A stretch of 20,477 bases of DNA, taken from positions 58,018-78,494 of the forward strand of contig VHZZ01000998.1 in NCBI GenBank assembly GCA_009801015.1, in the 5' to 3' direction. Below the pieces are notes generated by a model. It was not told the origin of the DNA and made no database searches. It saw only the letters and a program-made list of their open reading frames with translations. The DNA comes from Silene noctiflora (lineage: Eukaryota; Streptophyta; Magnoliopsida; Caryophyllales; Caryophyllaceae). The stretch's first letter is position 1. Each line of letters begins with the position of its first letter. Below are positions 1 to 10,584 of this stretch, in pieces. The position numbers and the translations under genes are program-made.

Positions 1-480
1 ACAGCATACTGTACGTTGACAATAGAAACAACATGCATATAAATGCATTATAGTAAAGAATAATGATATTGTTTTTTACTCAAATGGTGTAAATATTGTA
101 AAAGATAGCTCGTTTAAGCCGCATCGAGTAATCGAGTGTATAAAGAGCTACTGATGGGATTAGGAATTAATTTTTGTTTTGACGTTGGGGGCGCTGCCGG
201 TGGGGTGAGTCGGGTAAGGCGACGGCGTTGGGGGTGGGGTTTCCGACGCCGACAGTTATACGGGTAGGTGGTAAGAGGTGGTGGTAGTTGTTGGTGGTGA
301 TTGATAATGGTAATGGATAAAGTAATGGACAATGGTGGTTATTTATTGATTAGTCATTCCCTTTCATGAGTGTAACCAAACAATGAGTAAGATTAGGGGT
401 GATCTCATTTTTTCCCCTTCTTACCCTTTGTTGATTCTTTTCCCTTTCCCTTTCTCTAACCAAACGCCCCCTAAGTGTTA
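1..480. other. Intergenic DNA, no gene recognised; possible transposon end at right
   Basis: No supported gene. A G-rich patch at ~185-260 on the + strand gives a 72-codon minus-strand open frame (114-332) with low-complexity, Pro/Arg/Thr-rich composition and no recognisable domain, so I do not call it. The right end reads CTAACCAAACGCCCCCTAA (~457-475). Its reverse complement, GGGGGCGTTTGGTTAG, resembles the terminal sequence of many plant MITEs. The decayed copia element begins to be readable only to the right of this. One explanation is that 1-475 is the right part of an element that inserted into the copia. The other end is outside the window, so this is inference. Confidence 0.3.
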
Positions 481-639
481 ATGGTTTAAATTATTATGTT
501 AATTTGTAGACCGAATTTAGGCATAGATATCTAACCTCAATTGGGAGAAGTTTGATATTCTTAACGTTTTCGGTATTTTTTGACTGAGTTATATTACTTG
601 GTAAAGGATAAAAGATTAAATTTGTCATTTTTTATCATA

Positions 640-2454
640 AGTGTAAAATAATTTGGCAAGATGGCTATTAAGGATAACAAGGTAAAGAATTGCTAGAGAT
701 GTTCGATCTTATATTTGATATTACACCATATGAGGATTCTTAATATAGATGGTGTAGTATGTATACTAAACAATATCTTTTGACCCGGTAAGGAGTGTGA
801 TTATTCATACTCTTTTCCATATTAATCTAGTAATAAGTTCTTAAGACTGCAGCTATCTTTGGATAAAGTTCAGCAATAACATTGACTATTTAATGATAGT
901 GTAAATTATTTACATATCTGGTATGTCTAGCTAATTAAGGTTGAGGTTTTAAAGCCATAAGGTTAACAGTTGGATATGAGGACAATCAATGACTATTTTG
1001 TTGGAAAATACTTAAGGTTTTAAGGGTAATAAAGTAATGATCCCACAATCAAGTTATTAAGACGGAAATTATGGGGTTCTTTGAGGATATTGAGTTTGAG
1101 TGGGAGAAAAGTTAATTGAAATTGTCAAGTCTCCTTGTACAGGATCGTAAGATCAATTCGATTGAACAAACTCAAATATCTCACAAACCAATTTGTTAGG
1201 TGATCCACTTAATAAGGAAAAATGCAACTACATTAATTACATTGTTTTCTATATGGTTAAAAGGGAATAACTATGTAATGACAGACTAAAAAGTTGCATT
1301 AAGAGTTAGATGGAATGGTAGACATGATCTAATTGTGTTTAACCAGACTATTAAATGTCCTAACTCACATAAGTGGACTAATGTCATAAGGCAATAAAGA
1401 AATAAGTCATTTGATGGACGATGATATTTTGACTCTGTTCCATTATCTAAAGTTGTAAAACATATTGGTTTCAAATATTTATTTGTTACCAAGAAGGATT
1501 CAAAAGGTAATATGACATTATATTTCATCTTGTCAACAATGACTATAAGGATATTTTGGCATATTCGGTTTTCCAGTTACATTGGATGAGTGTTAAAGAT
1601 ATATTTATCAATTGTGACATTGATGAAACTATTCAGTGCAACAACTAGAACTTTGATTCAATAGATTGAAAGAAGATGTTCTGCAAATTAAGTTAATTCA
1701 TTCAATAAAGCTCAAGTAAGGTTTTCCGTCTAAGAAATCTTAAATCTATCATGTTATCATCTTATTTGATATTAGATGAGTGTGGTAGAGGATTGCAGAT
1801 ACTGAAAATTCAGTGGGAGTAAGTAAATATTTTTAGTTAATACCCTTTCAGTAAAGGAGACAAATTAGTCTCAAATGCCCTAAAGAAAATATTTATTCAG
1901 AAAATAAAATAATAATGCTTAACTTATGTGTTTCAGATAATGTTTCATGTATTTAAGCAATATGTTGTATACTTAGTTTGTACGTGTTTGGATATTGCGT
2001 ACATTCTACATTTTAACAAATATTAAGGTAATACAAATTAGGACCTTGGATCTTGGATCCACTAAGGCAGTCAATATATTGTTTGTTATTTATATTTGGA
2101 ACAAAACATTATTCATAGGAGATCGATTCAGGTTGAGATCATTTGACATTTCGACTCCTAGTTGGTTATGAACATTTGTCTTGAAGCTGCAAATTCGGTA
2201 CGGTATTGAAAGACCACTTAAGTAATTTGTGACAAATGTGACAATTGTTATAATTTCTAATAACAATACAAGTGATGTGTTGTTTAAGGAACAATTCAGA
2301 GTGTAAAGGTGTCAATTATACATGTTGATACAAACTCCATTTTACGGATCCGCTTACTAAGGAATTATCACCCACGGACTTTCTTGAGCTAATTGCTCAA
2401 ATGGGTGTTTCGGTTTTAAGGAAATTTAGTTTAAGTGGGAGTTTTTCATGTTAG
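640..2454 (+). pseudogene. Decayed Ty1-copia polyprotein: integrase, RT and RNase H remnants
   Basis: Several + strand stretches read as copia pol in register despite many stops and frameshifts. Integrase end: frame at ~650-720, with QDGY near 655 where the conserved NGVAER region should lie, then ELLEM. Integrase-RT linker: FFEDIEFEWEK at 1077-1109. Start of RT, same frame: CPNSHKW (~1357-1377) and TKKDSKGN (1488-1511). RT core: LHWMSVKDIFIN from 1577, where the catalytic Asp of the LDV motif reads as Ser, then CDIDETI. End of RT: VCTCLDIAY (~1979-2005). RNase H end: VSIIHVDTNSIL (2309-2344), a frameshift, then TDPLTKELSPTDFLEL (2344-2391) to a stop at 2452-2454. The motif style suggests a Tork/TNT1-like lineage. 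The pieces are closer together than in an intact element, so deletions have occurred. It is non-functional and its 5' half is not seen. Confidence 0.8.
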
Positions 2455-2820
2455 ACACATTAAAGTTTACGGTTATGAAGTTCTGCAGAATAAGGTTTTT
2501 TCAGTTTACGGTTTCACTCTATGTTATTTTGGTTGATCTCACTAAGGTGGACCAGTTGGAAATATGCATATTTGGATCACATTCGGATGCTATTTTCATG
2601 CTGCACTCCCGTGCTCGATTCATGTCGTTGGTTATATTGACATATGTGACCATTGAGGGTCCTGCTACGATAAATTATAGCAAAGGCCACTTTGATCCTA
2701 TGTTGGTATGATTGATGGACCGAATTGCTTAAGACGGTTGGATTGTGATAGCAATTTTGAGCTCACTAAGGTTATTGTAAATACAATTATCAGGTGTCAC
2801 ACATATATAGATGCATTTGG

Positions 2821-2833
2821 CCCAAGTGGGAGA
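2821..2833 (+). other. Polypurine tract of the + strand copia element
   Basis: CCCAAGTGGGAGA lies immediately before the TGTAAGAATT start of the LTR, the expected place for the plus-strand primer of a copia element. Other AGTGGGAG or GAGTGGGAG copies occur upstream (see findings). Confidence 0.7.
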
Positions 2834-2834
2834 T

Positions 2835-4120
2835 TGTAAGAATTATGGGCCTAAATACAATCTATGCGGACAAATCATTTATTCGGTTTATAATTGTATT
2901 TATGTGCTATCTATTAAGTTATGCCCAAATATAAAGTGATCAAATACGGTGTATAAAATATGGGCTTATTATTTATAAACGTCTTAAAAAATATGGGTCA
3001 GTCTATTATCTAAGTGTAGATACTCATTAGGTTTCTAATGCATGATGAACGCATTAGATTAAGAAGACTATATATAGTCACCTGGGTTATGGTCCCTAAT
3101 AGCACACAATAACCTATCTCCCCGCATCTCATCAGTAGAGAGATCTTATTGGTACGTGTGTCTATTAGAAGACCCAATCCGAAGACCGTCCTTCAGGTGG
3201 TCCATCCCTACCTTTCGTCATGTAATCAGGTCAGGGGCGAACCCAGGATTATTTTTATGGTNTAGCAAAACACAAATACCATAATTATTCAAAATTACAA
3301 TAAAATATACGGTATATATGAATAACATGTTTTATGTTACATCGTAACATGATTTCATTTCGATTGTTTTTCGGGGCCTTTTTCTTCACCAAAATGTTGT
3401 TCAATCATGTTTGCTTCTTAAAAAAAACGAAGATGTCTTAGTTTATTGTAATGTGACTAAGCGCATTTCGTTAGACAAAAAAAAGTTTCAATCATTTATA
3501 ACAACAATTATGGAAAATTGCTGAAATTTCAAATTATTAATAATAAACAAACTAATATTCTTCATTAAGGAACCAACTAAATAAGGAACCAAACCAATTT
3601 CATGTAAGAGATTCTAACTATGCAACAATGGTCATAGATAATTAACGAAATGGTAAAGAGAATAAAAATAAAATGAAATAAACTGGCTTTCTGCAAGTGT
3701 ATCAATCAACAATTTTACATATAATATAGAATTTGGGAAAGAATTTAGAGCGAATATATGGAAATACGACTAATTATGCACAGTAAACAACCAACATATT
3801 AATGTAATTTATAGTTTTGGCCAATTCCATTGGGACGCAAGTTTTAGCATTGGGAATAGAAAGAGGATTAATTAGTATTTATTGCATTTNAAGAGGTTTT
3901 ACATTGGAATCATGAAAAATAAGTGTTATTAATAGTAGCTGTTAATAAATTTGGTGTATCAAAACTTAAATTCCTCAGGATATTTTTGGGGTTTGGTGTA
4001 GCACTTGCTACACCAAAGGACAACGTGGGTCCGCCCCTGAATCAGGTACACTTCCGCTCTAAAGTTTATACCGAGTAATTTAGTATGAAGTTATAGTCTA
4101 TATTCGGAATAAATCTAACA
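2835..4120 (+). repeat. 3' LTR of the + strand Ty1-copia element, split by an hAT insertion
   Basis: The LTR starts TGTAAGAATTATGGGCC directly after the polypurine tract and most plausibly ends ATCTAACA at 4120, giving TG...CA ends. A TATA-like CTATATATAG lies at 3068-3077. Removing the hAT element (808 bp) and one target duplication (8 bp) leaves about 470 bp, a normal copia LTR length. The partner 5' LTR is not in the window, so the right boundary rests on the terminal CA alone and cannot be confirmed by alignment. Confidence 0.65.
3232..4039. mobile_element. Non-autonomous hAT element, 808 bp, inside the copia LTR
   Basis: The terminal inverted repeats are CAGGGGCGAACCCA on the left and, read inwards, CAGGGGCGGACCCA on the right: 14 bp with one mismatch. 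The element is flanked by a perfect 8-bp target site duplication, AATCAGGT, at 3224-3231 and 4040-4047. An 8-bp duplication with CAGGGGC ends is the hAT superfamily signature. Subterminal GGTNTAGCA (left) and GGTGTAGCA (right) are also inverted. The interior is very AT-rich, with no long open frame and no transposase motif, so it depended on a transposase supplied elsewhere. Two N bases (3262 and 3890) fall inside it. Confidence 0.88.
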
Positions 4121-5060
4121 GTATTTCTTAAAATCCGAATACTACCTTAAATCAGTTTAACACTTTAGATACATGCTCTGACACCAAAACCATTATAAAG
4201 ACCGTATCCAGGGCTTATTAAATTAATTTCAAATCATAAAATTGTATTTTTTTTCTCACTCGAGATTATTCCCATAGTTTGTTTATCCATATTAGAAACA
4301 ATTGATGTCTTTTAAGACGACAATATGATAATATCCATTTTAAAAATACAACACGTCAAATAACATCCAAGTATTACAAACATTTGTTACTCCCGAGATA
4401 ATCAATTTTAATCTTATCTATACTACTTGAACCGTCTAAAGTTTAAGATGAATATATTGTCTTAAACAATAATTTGTGTATGATAAATCGCCTACATAAA
4501 TATTAGAGTAGGACTCTGTAGATGGCCGAACCAGATTGAAACCAGATAAGACAAGAATTGAAACGAAAAAAAATGATGGATCGGAGACCGGAATGGAACT
4601 GGACTAAAATACTCCGGTCCAAGACCGACCACCGATTTGACCAGACTTCTTCGTATTCGCCAACTTACGTGAAATGTATAACTTATTAATGTTACACCTA
4701 TAAACATAAAGAAAAATATGTATTCTGTATTATTGGATTTAATAACGACAAATTATGCATATTTAAACGACATTTATATAAAATTATCTAAAAAAAGTTA
4801 AATGTACATTTCGATATTTATTTGACCCGGATTGGAAAAATCCAGCTTCAAATTGCAATGGACAGAAAACCAATATCCTTCAAAAGTTCGGACCAGAGAC
4901 TGATTTGGCCACATAAATTTCGGTCCGGTTCGATTTCTGACTCTTGCGAATGAAAAAGGCCAAACTTAGGAGGGGTCAACCCATTAAATTGTCTTTAGTA
5001 CCCGAAGGAGATTGCCTATTTTTTTTTAAAGAGAGATAAAAGAACAAAAAAACATTTTAA
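4121..5060. other. AT-rich intergenic DNA, no gene
   Basis: No coding region is supported. A 71-codon minus-strand frame at 4492-4707 has no domain. The stretch ~4570-4930 contains several GGTCC/GGACC words (for example CGGTCCGGTTCG near 4921) and may be remnant repeat DNA, but I could not define its ends. Confidence 0.5.
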
Positions 5061-5274
5061 GCCCCGTTTTTTTGGTACAAAACACGTCGCAAAGTACCAC
5101 GTATGATGTTATGTATCAAACTATCAGGTGTTGTAGGAATTTAATCAGAGGTGACCTCATAGCCTTCACTTCTTCTTCCTTGCAGAATTTCCCTTCTTTT
5201 CCTATCCTGGTAAGTGGTAATGTTTCCAAGTCTCCAACTTTTTACCTCCTTTATTCTACTCTTTGTTAAAATAA

Positions 5275-5402
5275 TTTGATCTTTGAGCAGCTTACGCAAT
5301 AATTTTTGATGGGTAACTTGGTAATTGCAACAACTTGCATCGGTTGAACTGAATTTAGTAATAATTATGCTGTTATTATTCACTGTTTTTGGGTTTAATT
5401 AT
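5275..5402 (+). repeat. Diverged direct repeat, copy A
   Basis: This segment and 5583-5700 are diverged copies in the same orientation. Shared blocks, in order, include CTTTGAGCA(G/A)CTTA(C/T)GCA, TAATTATGCTGTTAT and a TTCTGGGT/TTTTGGGT end. The two copies flank a truncated Stowaway-like MITE. Confidence 0.6.
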
Positions 5403-5419
5403 GTAGTTCATGCCCTATA

Positions 5420-5560
5420 CTCCCTCCGTCCCGGTCAATTGTCCTTTGGTTTTGGCACAAAGACAAAGAAAAGAGGAGGCGGTCAATTATAAGATGTCAA
5501 ATGGACCAAATTAGGTGTGTTGAATCAAGTTGCTCAGCAATTCTAAAATAGAAAGGACAA
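5420..5560. mobile_element. Truncated Stowaway-like MITE
   Basis: The left end CTCCCTCCGTCCCGG follows TA, matching the common Stowaway-type terminus. The body contains a GGTCAATT pair (5434 onward and 5482 onward) and ends near GAAAGGACAA. The expected matching inverted end (GGGACGGAGGGAG) is absent. The sequence switches at ~5558 into a block that recurs at 5595, so the right end has been lost. Confidence 0.6.
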
Positions 5561-5582
5561 CTTATGCAGTGATTTAAAAAGA

Positions 5583-5721
5583 TTCATCTTTGAGCAACTT
5601 ATGCAGTGATTTTTGGTCGGTTAATTGCTAGTACTTGCAGATGTTGAATTGGATTAAGTGTTAATTATGCTGTTATCGTTACGGTTTCTGGGTCAATTAT
5701 CGTTACGGTTTCTGGGTCAAT
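5583..5721 (+). repeat. Diverged direct repeat, copy B, with a 24-bp tandem repeat
   Basis: This is copy B of the segment at 5275-5402. At its right end a 24-bp unit beginning TATCGTTACGG occurs twice in perfect tandem (5674-5697 and 5698-5721). An 18-bp block starting CAACTTATGCAG also occurs at 5558-5575 and again at 5595-5612. Confidence 0.75.
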
Positions 5722-7101
5722 TATATTTGTTTTTTTTTTTGGTGTGGTTTTATGTTTAGTTAAATTTTCTGGGTACTTGTTTAGTTATAAAAAAGCGGGG
5801 TACGAGGAATAATGATGGAATTGGGTGTTGATTTTACTTTTAGGGCTGATTGTAATGGGGGTTAGTAGTTTTAGGGTTTTAAAGTTCAAAACAATGGAGA
5901 AAAGGAAGAAAAAAATGATGGTGAAAGGGTTAATATGGAGTGGGGAAGGGTAGGATGAAGGGGGTGGTTGGGAATTATTACTCTCATCATATGAGGTTAA
6001 TACATCCTATGTCCGTGTCGCATGTCCGACACGACACTTCGATACTTTACTCTAGACAACAAAATAGAAAACTTCGCTTATCCGACAAGCCGAGACATGT
6101 CAGACACGACGCCATACACCGTGTCGAAGAGTCGGAGTAACACAACATCACGCTAAGAGGAGGTGGGTAATTACTAACCAATATTTAGGTATTATTCACC
6201 TATTATTGACATTTTTTGCCTATTGCTTTGAAAACATCACATAAATACTAGTGGAGTATTAATATACTCAAACTTTGTGAACAATGACTCAAGCTAAAAT
6301 CAGCAAACATCTAAGAAAAAACCAAGTTCATGCTCCATAGTAGTAGAAGTAGTAGTAGTTGTTTTTTCTTCTCACGACTGTCAGGGTTAGATTTTGAGAA
6401 GTCCACTTACATTTTCAATGTTCTTTCTTTGCATTTTAGGATGCAATTTTCATTAGAGGTCATCCCAAAACCTCCTCTTTGTTTTTTTGAACCCCCAGTG
6501 GTTAAAGTTGCTTACGTCCAACCACCCATCATTGATCACCCTGCCACAAGCACGGACCATTGAGGCAATGTTTTTGTTTTTGTTTTTGTTGTTGTTGTTG
6601 TTGGGTACCTTTTGGCCTCAGTGACCAACAAGTAAGAACTCTGCTGCATTCATTGATCAATGAGTGGATTTCAACTTTCTAGGTTTAATGTCAAGATATT
6701 CTGTGGGACTGTTGTAGTTCATCCCATCAGGCGATCATCTTATTTGTCAGGAGTTATAATCTAATTAGAAGGAGAAATCTGTGGTTTTACCTAATTTTTG
6801 CATTAGACCGGCCTCTGTTGCAACTGTTGGAGCAAAGCCATAACTTAGGTGTAGATGGAGGCTTTTGGTTCCTGGCTTCTTAGATGTTCATCTTTGTTAG
6901 CAGGTGGTGTTCCAAAGTTGAGCAGGAAGGTCTGTATTTTCTGGGAATTTTTGCTTAAAAAGTTAAAACTTTGAATTTTAGAGACTTGTTCGACCTATAC
7001 CATTGAAGGACTGATATGGCTTGCGTGTTGCTACTATCAATCCTTGATGCTGCAGACACATCTATTTCCATTATTGCTTATGCTGACTAGAGTAAATTAA
7101 A

Positions 7102-7432
7102 AATAACTCCCTTTTAAAATCCAGTTTTTTAAAACTACTTCCTTATATAATTTTTTTCTAAGATTACCCTTAAGATGCACTTTTATCAAAAATTGCTTCA
7201 AAACTCCAATTTAGGTGACTTATTCCGTATGTTTTTGAACTTATCCTCCATTGCTATACCTTTTAAAGTATAAATTGGCTAAGACACAAACGGAATAAGT
7301 TCATAAACAAACAAAATAAGTAACTCAAGTTGGAGTTTTGAAGCAATTTTTGATAAAAATGCATCTTAAGGGAGTAATTTTTTTTTATAAGGGAGTAATT
7401 TCAGAAAACTAGATTTTAAAAGGGACTTTATT
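7102..7432. mobile_element. Foldback MITE, about 331 bp, upstream of the F-box start
   Basis: The two halves are long inverted repeats. The left arm runs from AATAACTCCCTTTTAAAATC through CAAAAATTGCTTCAAAACTCC to TTGAACTTAT. The right arm is its reverse complement, from ATAAGTTCATAAAC to TTTTAAAAGGGACTTTATT. By eye the arms are roughly 80-85% identical over about 140 bp, with a short spacer near 7250-7285. It has no coding capacity. A simple target duplication is not clear; the flanks are A/T rich. The element ends about 130 bp before the F-box start codon and could act as promoter, UTR or intron sequence. Confidence 0.8.
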
Positions 7433-7564
7433 TATTCTATAGTTACGTAAACTTCGTGGCCATGTCTTTATCTTCTCTAATTTTTAAATGACATAATCTG
7501 AATTTCTTATGGTTTTGTTGCATCATTGAAGATGGTATCAATCTAAGCCTATTGCAGACAGCTG

Positions 7565-9305
7565 ATGACTACTGATCGTGAGAGTGAAACTTTATATGAG
7601 AATCCATTTGGGAATCTACCTGATCATTTGTTAGTTGAGATATTTATCCGAGTACCTGCCACCGACTGGTCTAAATTATCTTGTGTCAAAAAGCATTGGG
7701 CGAATTTGTTCAAAGGGGAGTACCTATGGCAAGCTGCTCTTGTGAAGACATATCCTTTTGCTAGCCTGGCAAAAGGGTGGCCAGGGCCAATTCCCCGGGG
7801 TTTGAGTAAAAGGTATCTCTTCGGTGCATAAAACTGAAATATGATTTAAGGCTTGCATCTATACTTGCTTCGTGAACACACAAAACTTTGAGCATATTCA
7901 TCTCGATAACAAAACCACGACATGTTAGAGCGGCCTGAAACTTGGATCAGGAGGAGATAATAATTATGAGATTAAAGTAACAAAAGAATAGTTTATGTGT
8001 GTACTCTCTCCGACACATTCTTATAATATGAGACAGTCTTACAATTGATAGTTCGATACAAACCCTTGACACGATAATTAAAAAAGGAAGACATCAGATT
8101 TGGGTTTGTTTCACATGTACTGTCTCATGCAAGACTCACTGCCTCTTTACAGCAAGGACGTATATGCTACTGCATGTCTTTATTCTTACAGTTCCCGCAT
8201 GGTTCTGTTTTCTCTCTAGGTTATCATGTTATTTGACTGGGATTTTGGTGCTTGAACGTTAAAAACTGAAACTATAGATTTTGATTGGTATCTGATGTGT
8301 GCAGGAGATTTACAGCTTTGTACGTCAGTAGATACATCAGTTCCTCAGATGTTGAGAGAAATGAGATTGTTGGCCACACTTATCTTTTTCTGAAGGAACA
8401 GCTTGAAATTTCGACAATGCCTCCCCCTTCTACAATACTTCATGGAACAATTATAGGTACACTTTATAGATCTTTATTTTCCTTCCTAATCCCTGTACTT
8501 TGTTTGTGATCAATGGCGGCAAGCTATAAAATATAATTCAAACTTAGAAAATGCTTGGTCACTATTTTATCAATACTCACTTAATCCTGTAAATGAGCAA
8601 GGCAACTTATGTTCCTAACAATTAGACTCATTGGTAGCATAGTCGTGTAGATCGCAAATGTCAGATAAGGTTATTAAGTGGTGCTTCTAATGATCTGATA
8701 TTGGTTAAAAACCGCCAACATCAACCTGCCGTTATGGCTCCCTTTACTAAAAAAAGGAACTGAGTAGATATTATTTACATTTTACAGTAATTAAGTTTTG
8801 TTGACAAATTCGGTGTGTAGGTTCATAATGCATTTACGTTAGTTTGAAATCCTCTGCATATCCAAACAATTGCTGTTTTCATGGCAGATCAATTCATAGC
8901 ATGTGGATTCTCAAAAGATAAGGCGGATGAACTTGCTTCCCTGATCTGGTTAGCTGTTATCGACAATTTAGAGGAAAACGAGAAGTCTTTTCATTTACTA
9001 AAACGTTTGGCACTAGAGGGAAATGTAAGGATCTGTTTCGTCGTGTGATCTATATACTGTTATCTTATTAACAGGATTATTATTCTGGAATTTTCAGGGC
9101 AAAAGTAACATGCTTGTCATTCATATTGATTTCTCAGGTATTTCTCCCCTTTCCATTTTCAAGATCAAACAAAGTGTCGTGGAGAATTTTTGACAAGATT
9201 TTGACTGATTATCGGGATTGCCTCACCCATCACGACTACTATGATCTACTGTCTTGTGCTAAGTCCAGATTTCAGCTAATCCCATCGACTTGGTTGGGTT
9301 ACTAG
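7565..9305 (+). CDS. Small F-box protein, 234 aa, 4 exons
   Basis: Exons are 7565-7812, 8305-8456, 8888-9024 and 9138-9305. All junctions are GT-AG, phases are consistent and the total is 705 nt including TAG. F-box proteins bind SKP1 through the F-box and bring substrates to SCF ubiquitin ligases. The F-box lies at about residues 14-55, with the hallmark LPDHLLVEIFIRVPATDW, then LSCVKKHW and EYLW. The remaining ~180 residues have no Kelch, LRR, WD40 or LysM repeats that I can see. They are probably helical (YLFLKEQLEI; DELASLIWLAVIDNLEENEKSFHLLKRL) and end in an aromatic-rich tail (FPFSRSNKVSWRIFDKILTDYRD...HDYYDLL). The start is the first ATG before the F-box. An alternative acceptor at 9097 puts exon 4 out of frame. 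The full-length appearance suggests a working gene. The substrate is unknown. Confidence 0.85.
8015..8140. repeat. Nested inverted repeat in F-box intron 1, MITE-like
   Basis: Two nested arm pairs are visible: GAGACAGT (8030-8037) with ACTGTCTC (8119-8126), and ACAAACCC (8058-8065) with GGGTTTGT (8102-8109). Weaker matching continues outward. The layout fits a small foldback element in the 492-bp intron. Its outer ends and target duplication are not resolved. Confidence 0.5.
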
Positions 9306-10558
9306 TCACGTTTCTCGTAACCCGACATTCAGAACTGTATATGATATGTGATATTCATAGCACCGTTTGTAGTAGTGTTACATAATGGAAAGTGTATATT
9401 CGTCTACGAAGGATCAAACTTACATAATAATCACACAAACAAGACCAAGGCATAAAAATGCATGCCTTAAGTGACACGGTGTATCCTTTCTGCCAGTGTA
9501 TGGAACTGCTCTTGCAGTTCATGTAATGTGTTTGTTGATCACTGTGTTTGTCTTACTCAAGATTTCGAGTAAATTCAGTCAAATGTAGATAGTCCATGAG
9601 TCCATGAGTCCATGAGACAGTAACTTAAAGGACTATGTTCCATTTGCTTGGATCGTTGGCTTGTAATATGATGGCAAATTAGCTAATTTCGACACTTCAT
9701 TTGACTGATACTTCGGCACTCTGACATGCCATATATGATACGGAGTACTTCATTTCGAGCAAATACTATAACTGGTCATGTAATGACTAACGACACATTG
9801 TCAGGTACTACGACGACCCAACATTTGATTTAGATTGTATTGAAATTCTGATATTTTGACTTGCCACAACACTTACATGGACAACAACTACATCCATGTT
9901 CGACACTCCTACACTCTGCAACTCTGACCAACTCTTCAACACGACTTGCGTCCTATAACCCGCAGGCCACAGCCAAGTCTATGGAAAAGTGATGGGTTCA
10001 ATTATATATCCTAACAGAACCCCCTCAATTACTTGAAAAGCCATGTTCAAGATTTGGAACTCCTTACATTTGCCGGCACAAATTTTCCTTCTGCAGCAAT
10101 GAGCCTATCTTAACCCCCGCCGTTGCCATCCCCTTTGCCAGTACCGCCACCACATAAGATTAAAATTCTCACACAAATATTGATTTTTTTATTTTCGGAT
10201 GATACCAGGAGCATCCTCTACTATTTTTTTACCAGGTATGCACCAAATAAGCCTTAGACTGTCATACATACGTAGTAACCAGCAAACAACGCATAATAAA
10301 GACGTGGTCGTTCTTACACCCACATGAGTTTTGTCTCTTATTCTTCACGTCAAGATCACCACTCCTCTTGAGTAATAATGAAGAAAACATACACAAACAT
10401 TTAAGACTTAAGGATAAACTTATTACTACATTATTACATAATCTTACTTTTGCAGTTTTGCATGGGATTGTTCTATACACTTCTAAACTAACAAACAAAT
10501 CACATCATTAATAAATTAAATTAAACATGACACCTAAATTAGACTTTTTACGTAACTG
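9306..10558. other. F-box 3' flank and intergenic DNA, no gene
   Basis: The first few hundred bases are presumably the F-box 3' UTR; no clear AATAAA signal decides its end. An 8-bp unit AGTCCATG occurs three times in perfect tandem at 9591-9614. The stretch 9880-10160 is more C-rich, but I recognise no coding frame in it. The minus-strand frame at 10262-10498 has no domain support. Confidence 0.5.
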
Positions 10559-10584
10559 TTTTTTTTTTTTTTTTTTTTTTTTTT
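10559..10584 (+). repeat. Poly-T run of 26
   Basis: An uninterrupted run of 26 T, followed by CCCGAAGCGAC. It may be a simple repeat or the tail of an old retroposon inserted in minus orientation. No clear retroposon body follows. Confidence 0.85.

Larger units (their letters stand above)
5061..7564. other. Upstream region of the F-box gene, non-coding
   Basis: No protein-coding gene is supported. Possible leader parts of the F-box transcript are a pyrimidine-rich stretch ending in a good donor, CTG|GTAAGT, at 5209/5210, and an acceptor TTGCAG ending at 7557, seven bases before the start codon. A 5' UTR intron is therefore possible but unproven. The region also carries a truncated MITE, a duplicated segment, a foldback MITE (annotated separately), AGT/GTT microsatellite-like tracts near 6337-6361 and 6569-6603, and GACACGAC-rich sequence at ~6015-6130. 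Confidence 0.4.

Noticed and set aside
114-332. 72-codon minus-strand frame
   Set aside because: Low-complexity translation of a G-rich patch, with no domain and no splice or promoter context.
2448-2711. 87-codon + strand frame as a gene
   Set aside because: It lies in the non-coding 3' part of the copia element between pol and the LTR and shows no domain.
5940-6140. 66-codon + strand frame near GACACGAC repeats
   Set aside because: The composition follows the repeated GTCGACACGAC-type words; no protein family is recognised, and it is likely repeat-derived.
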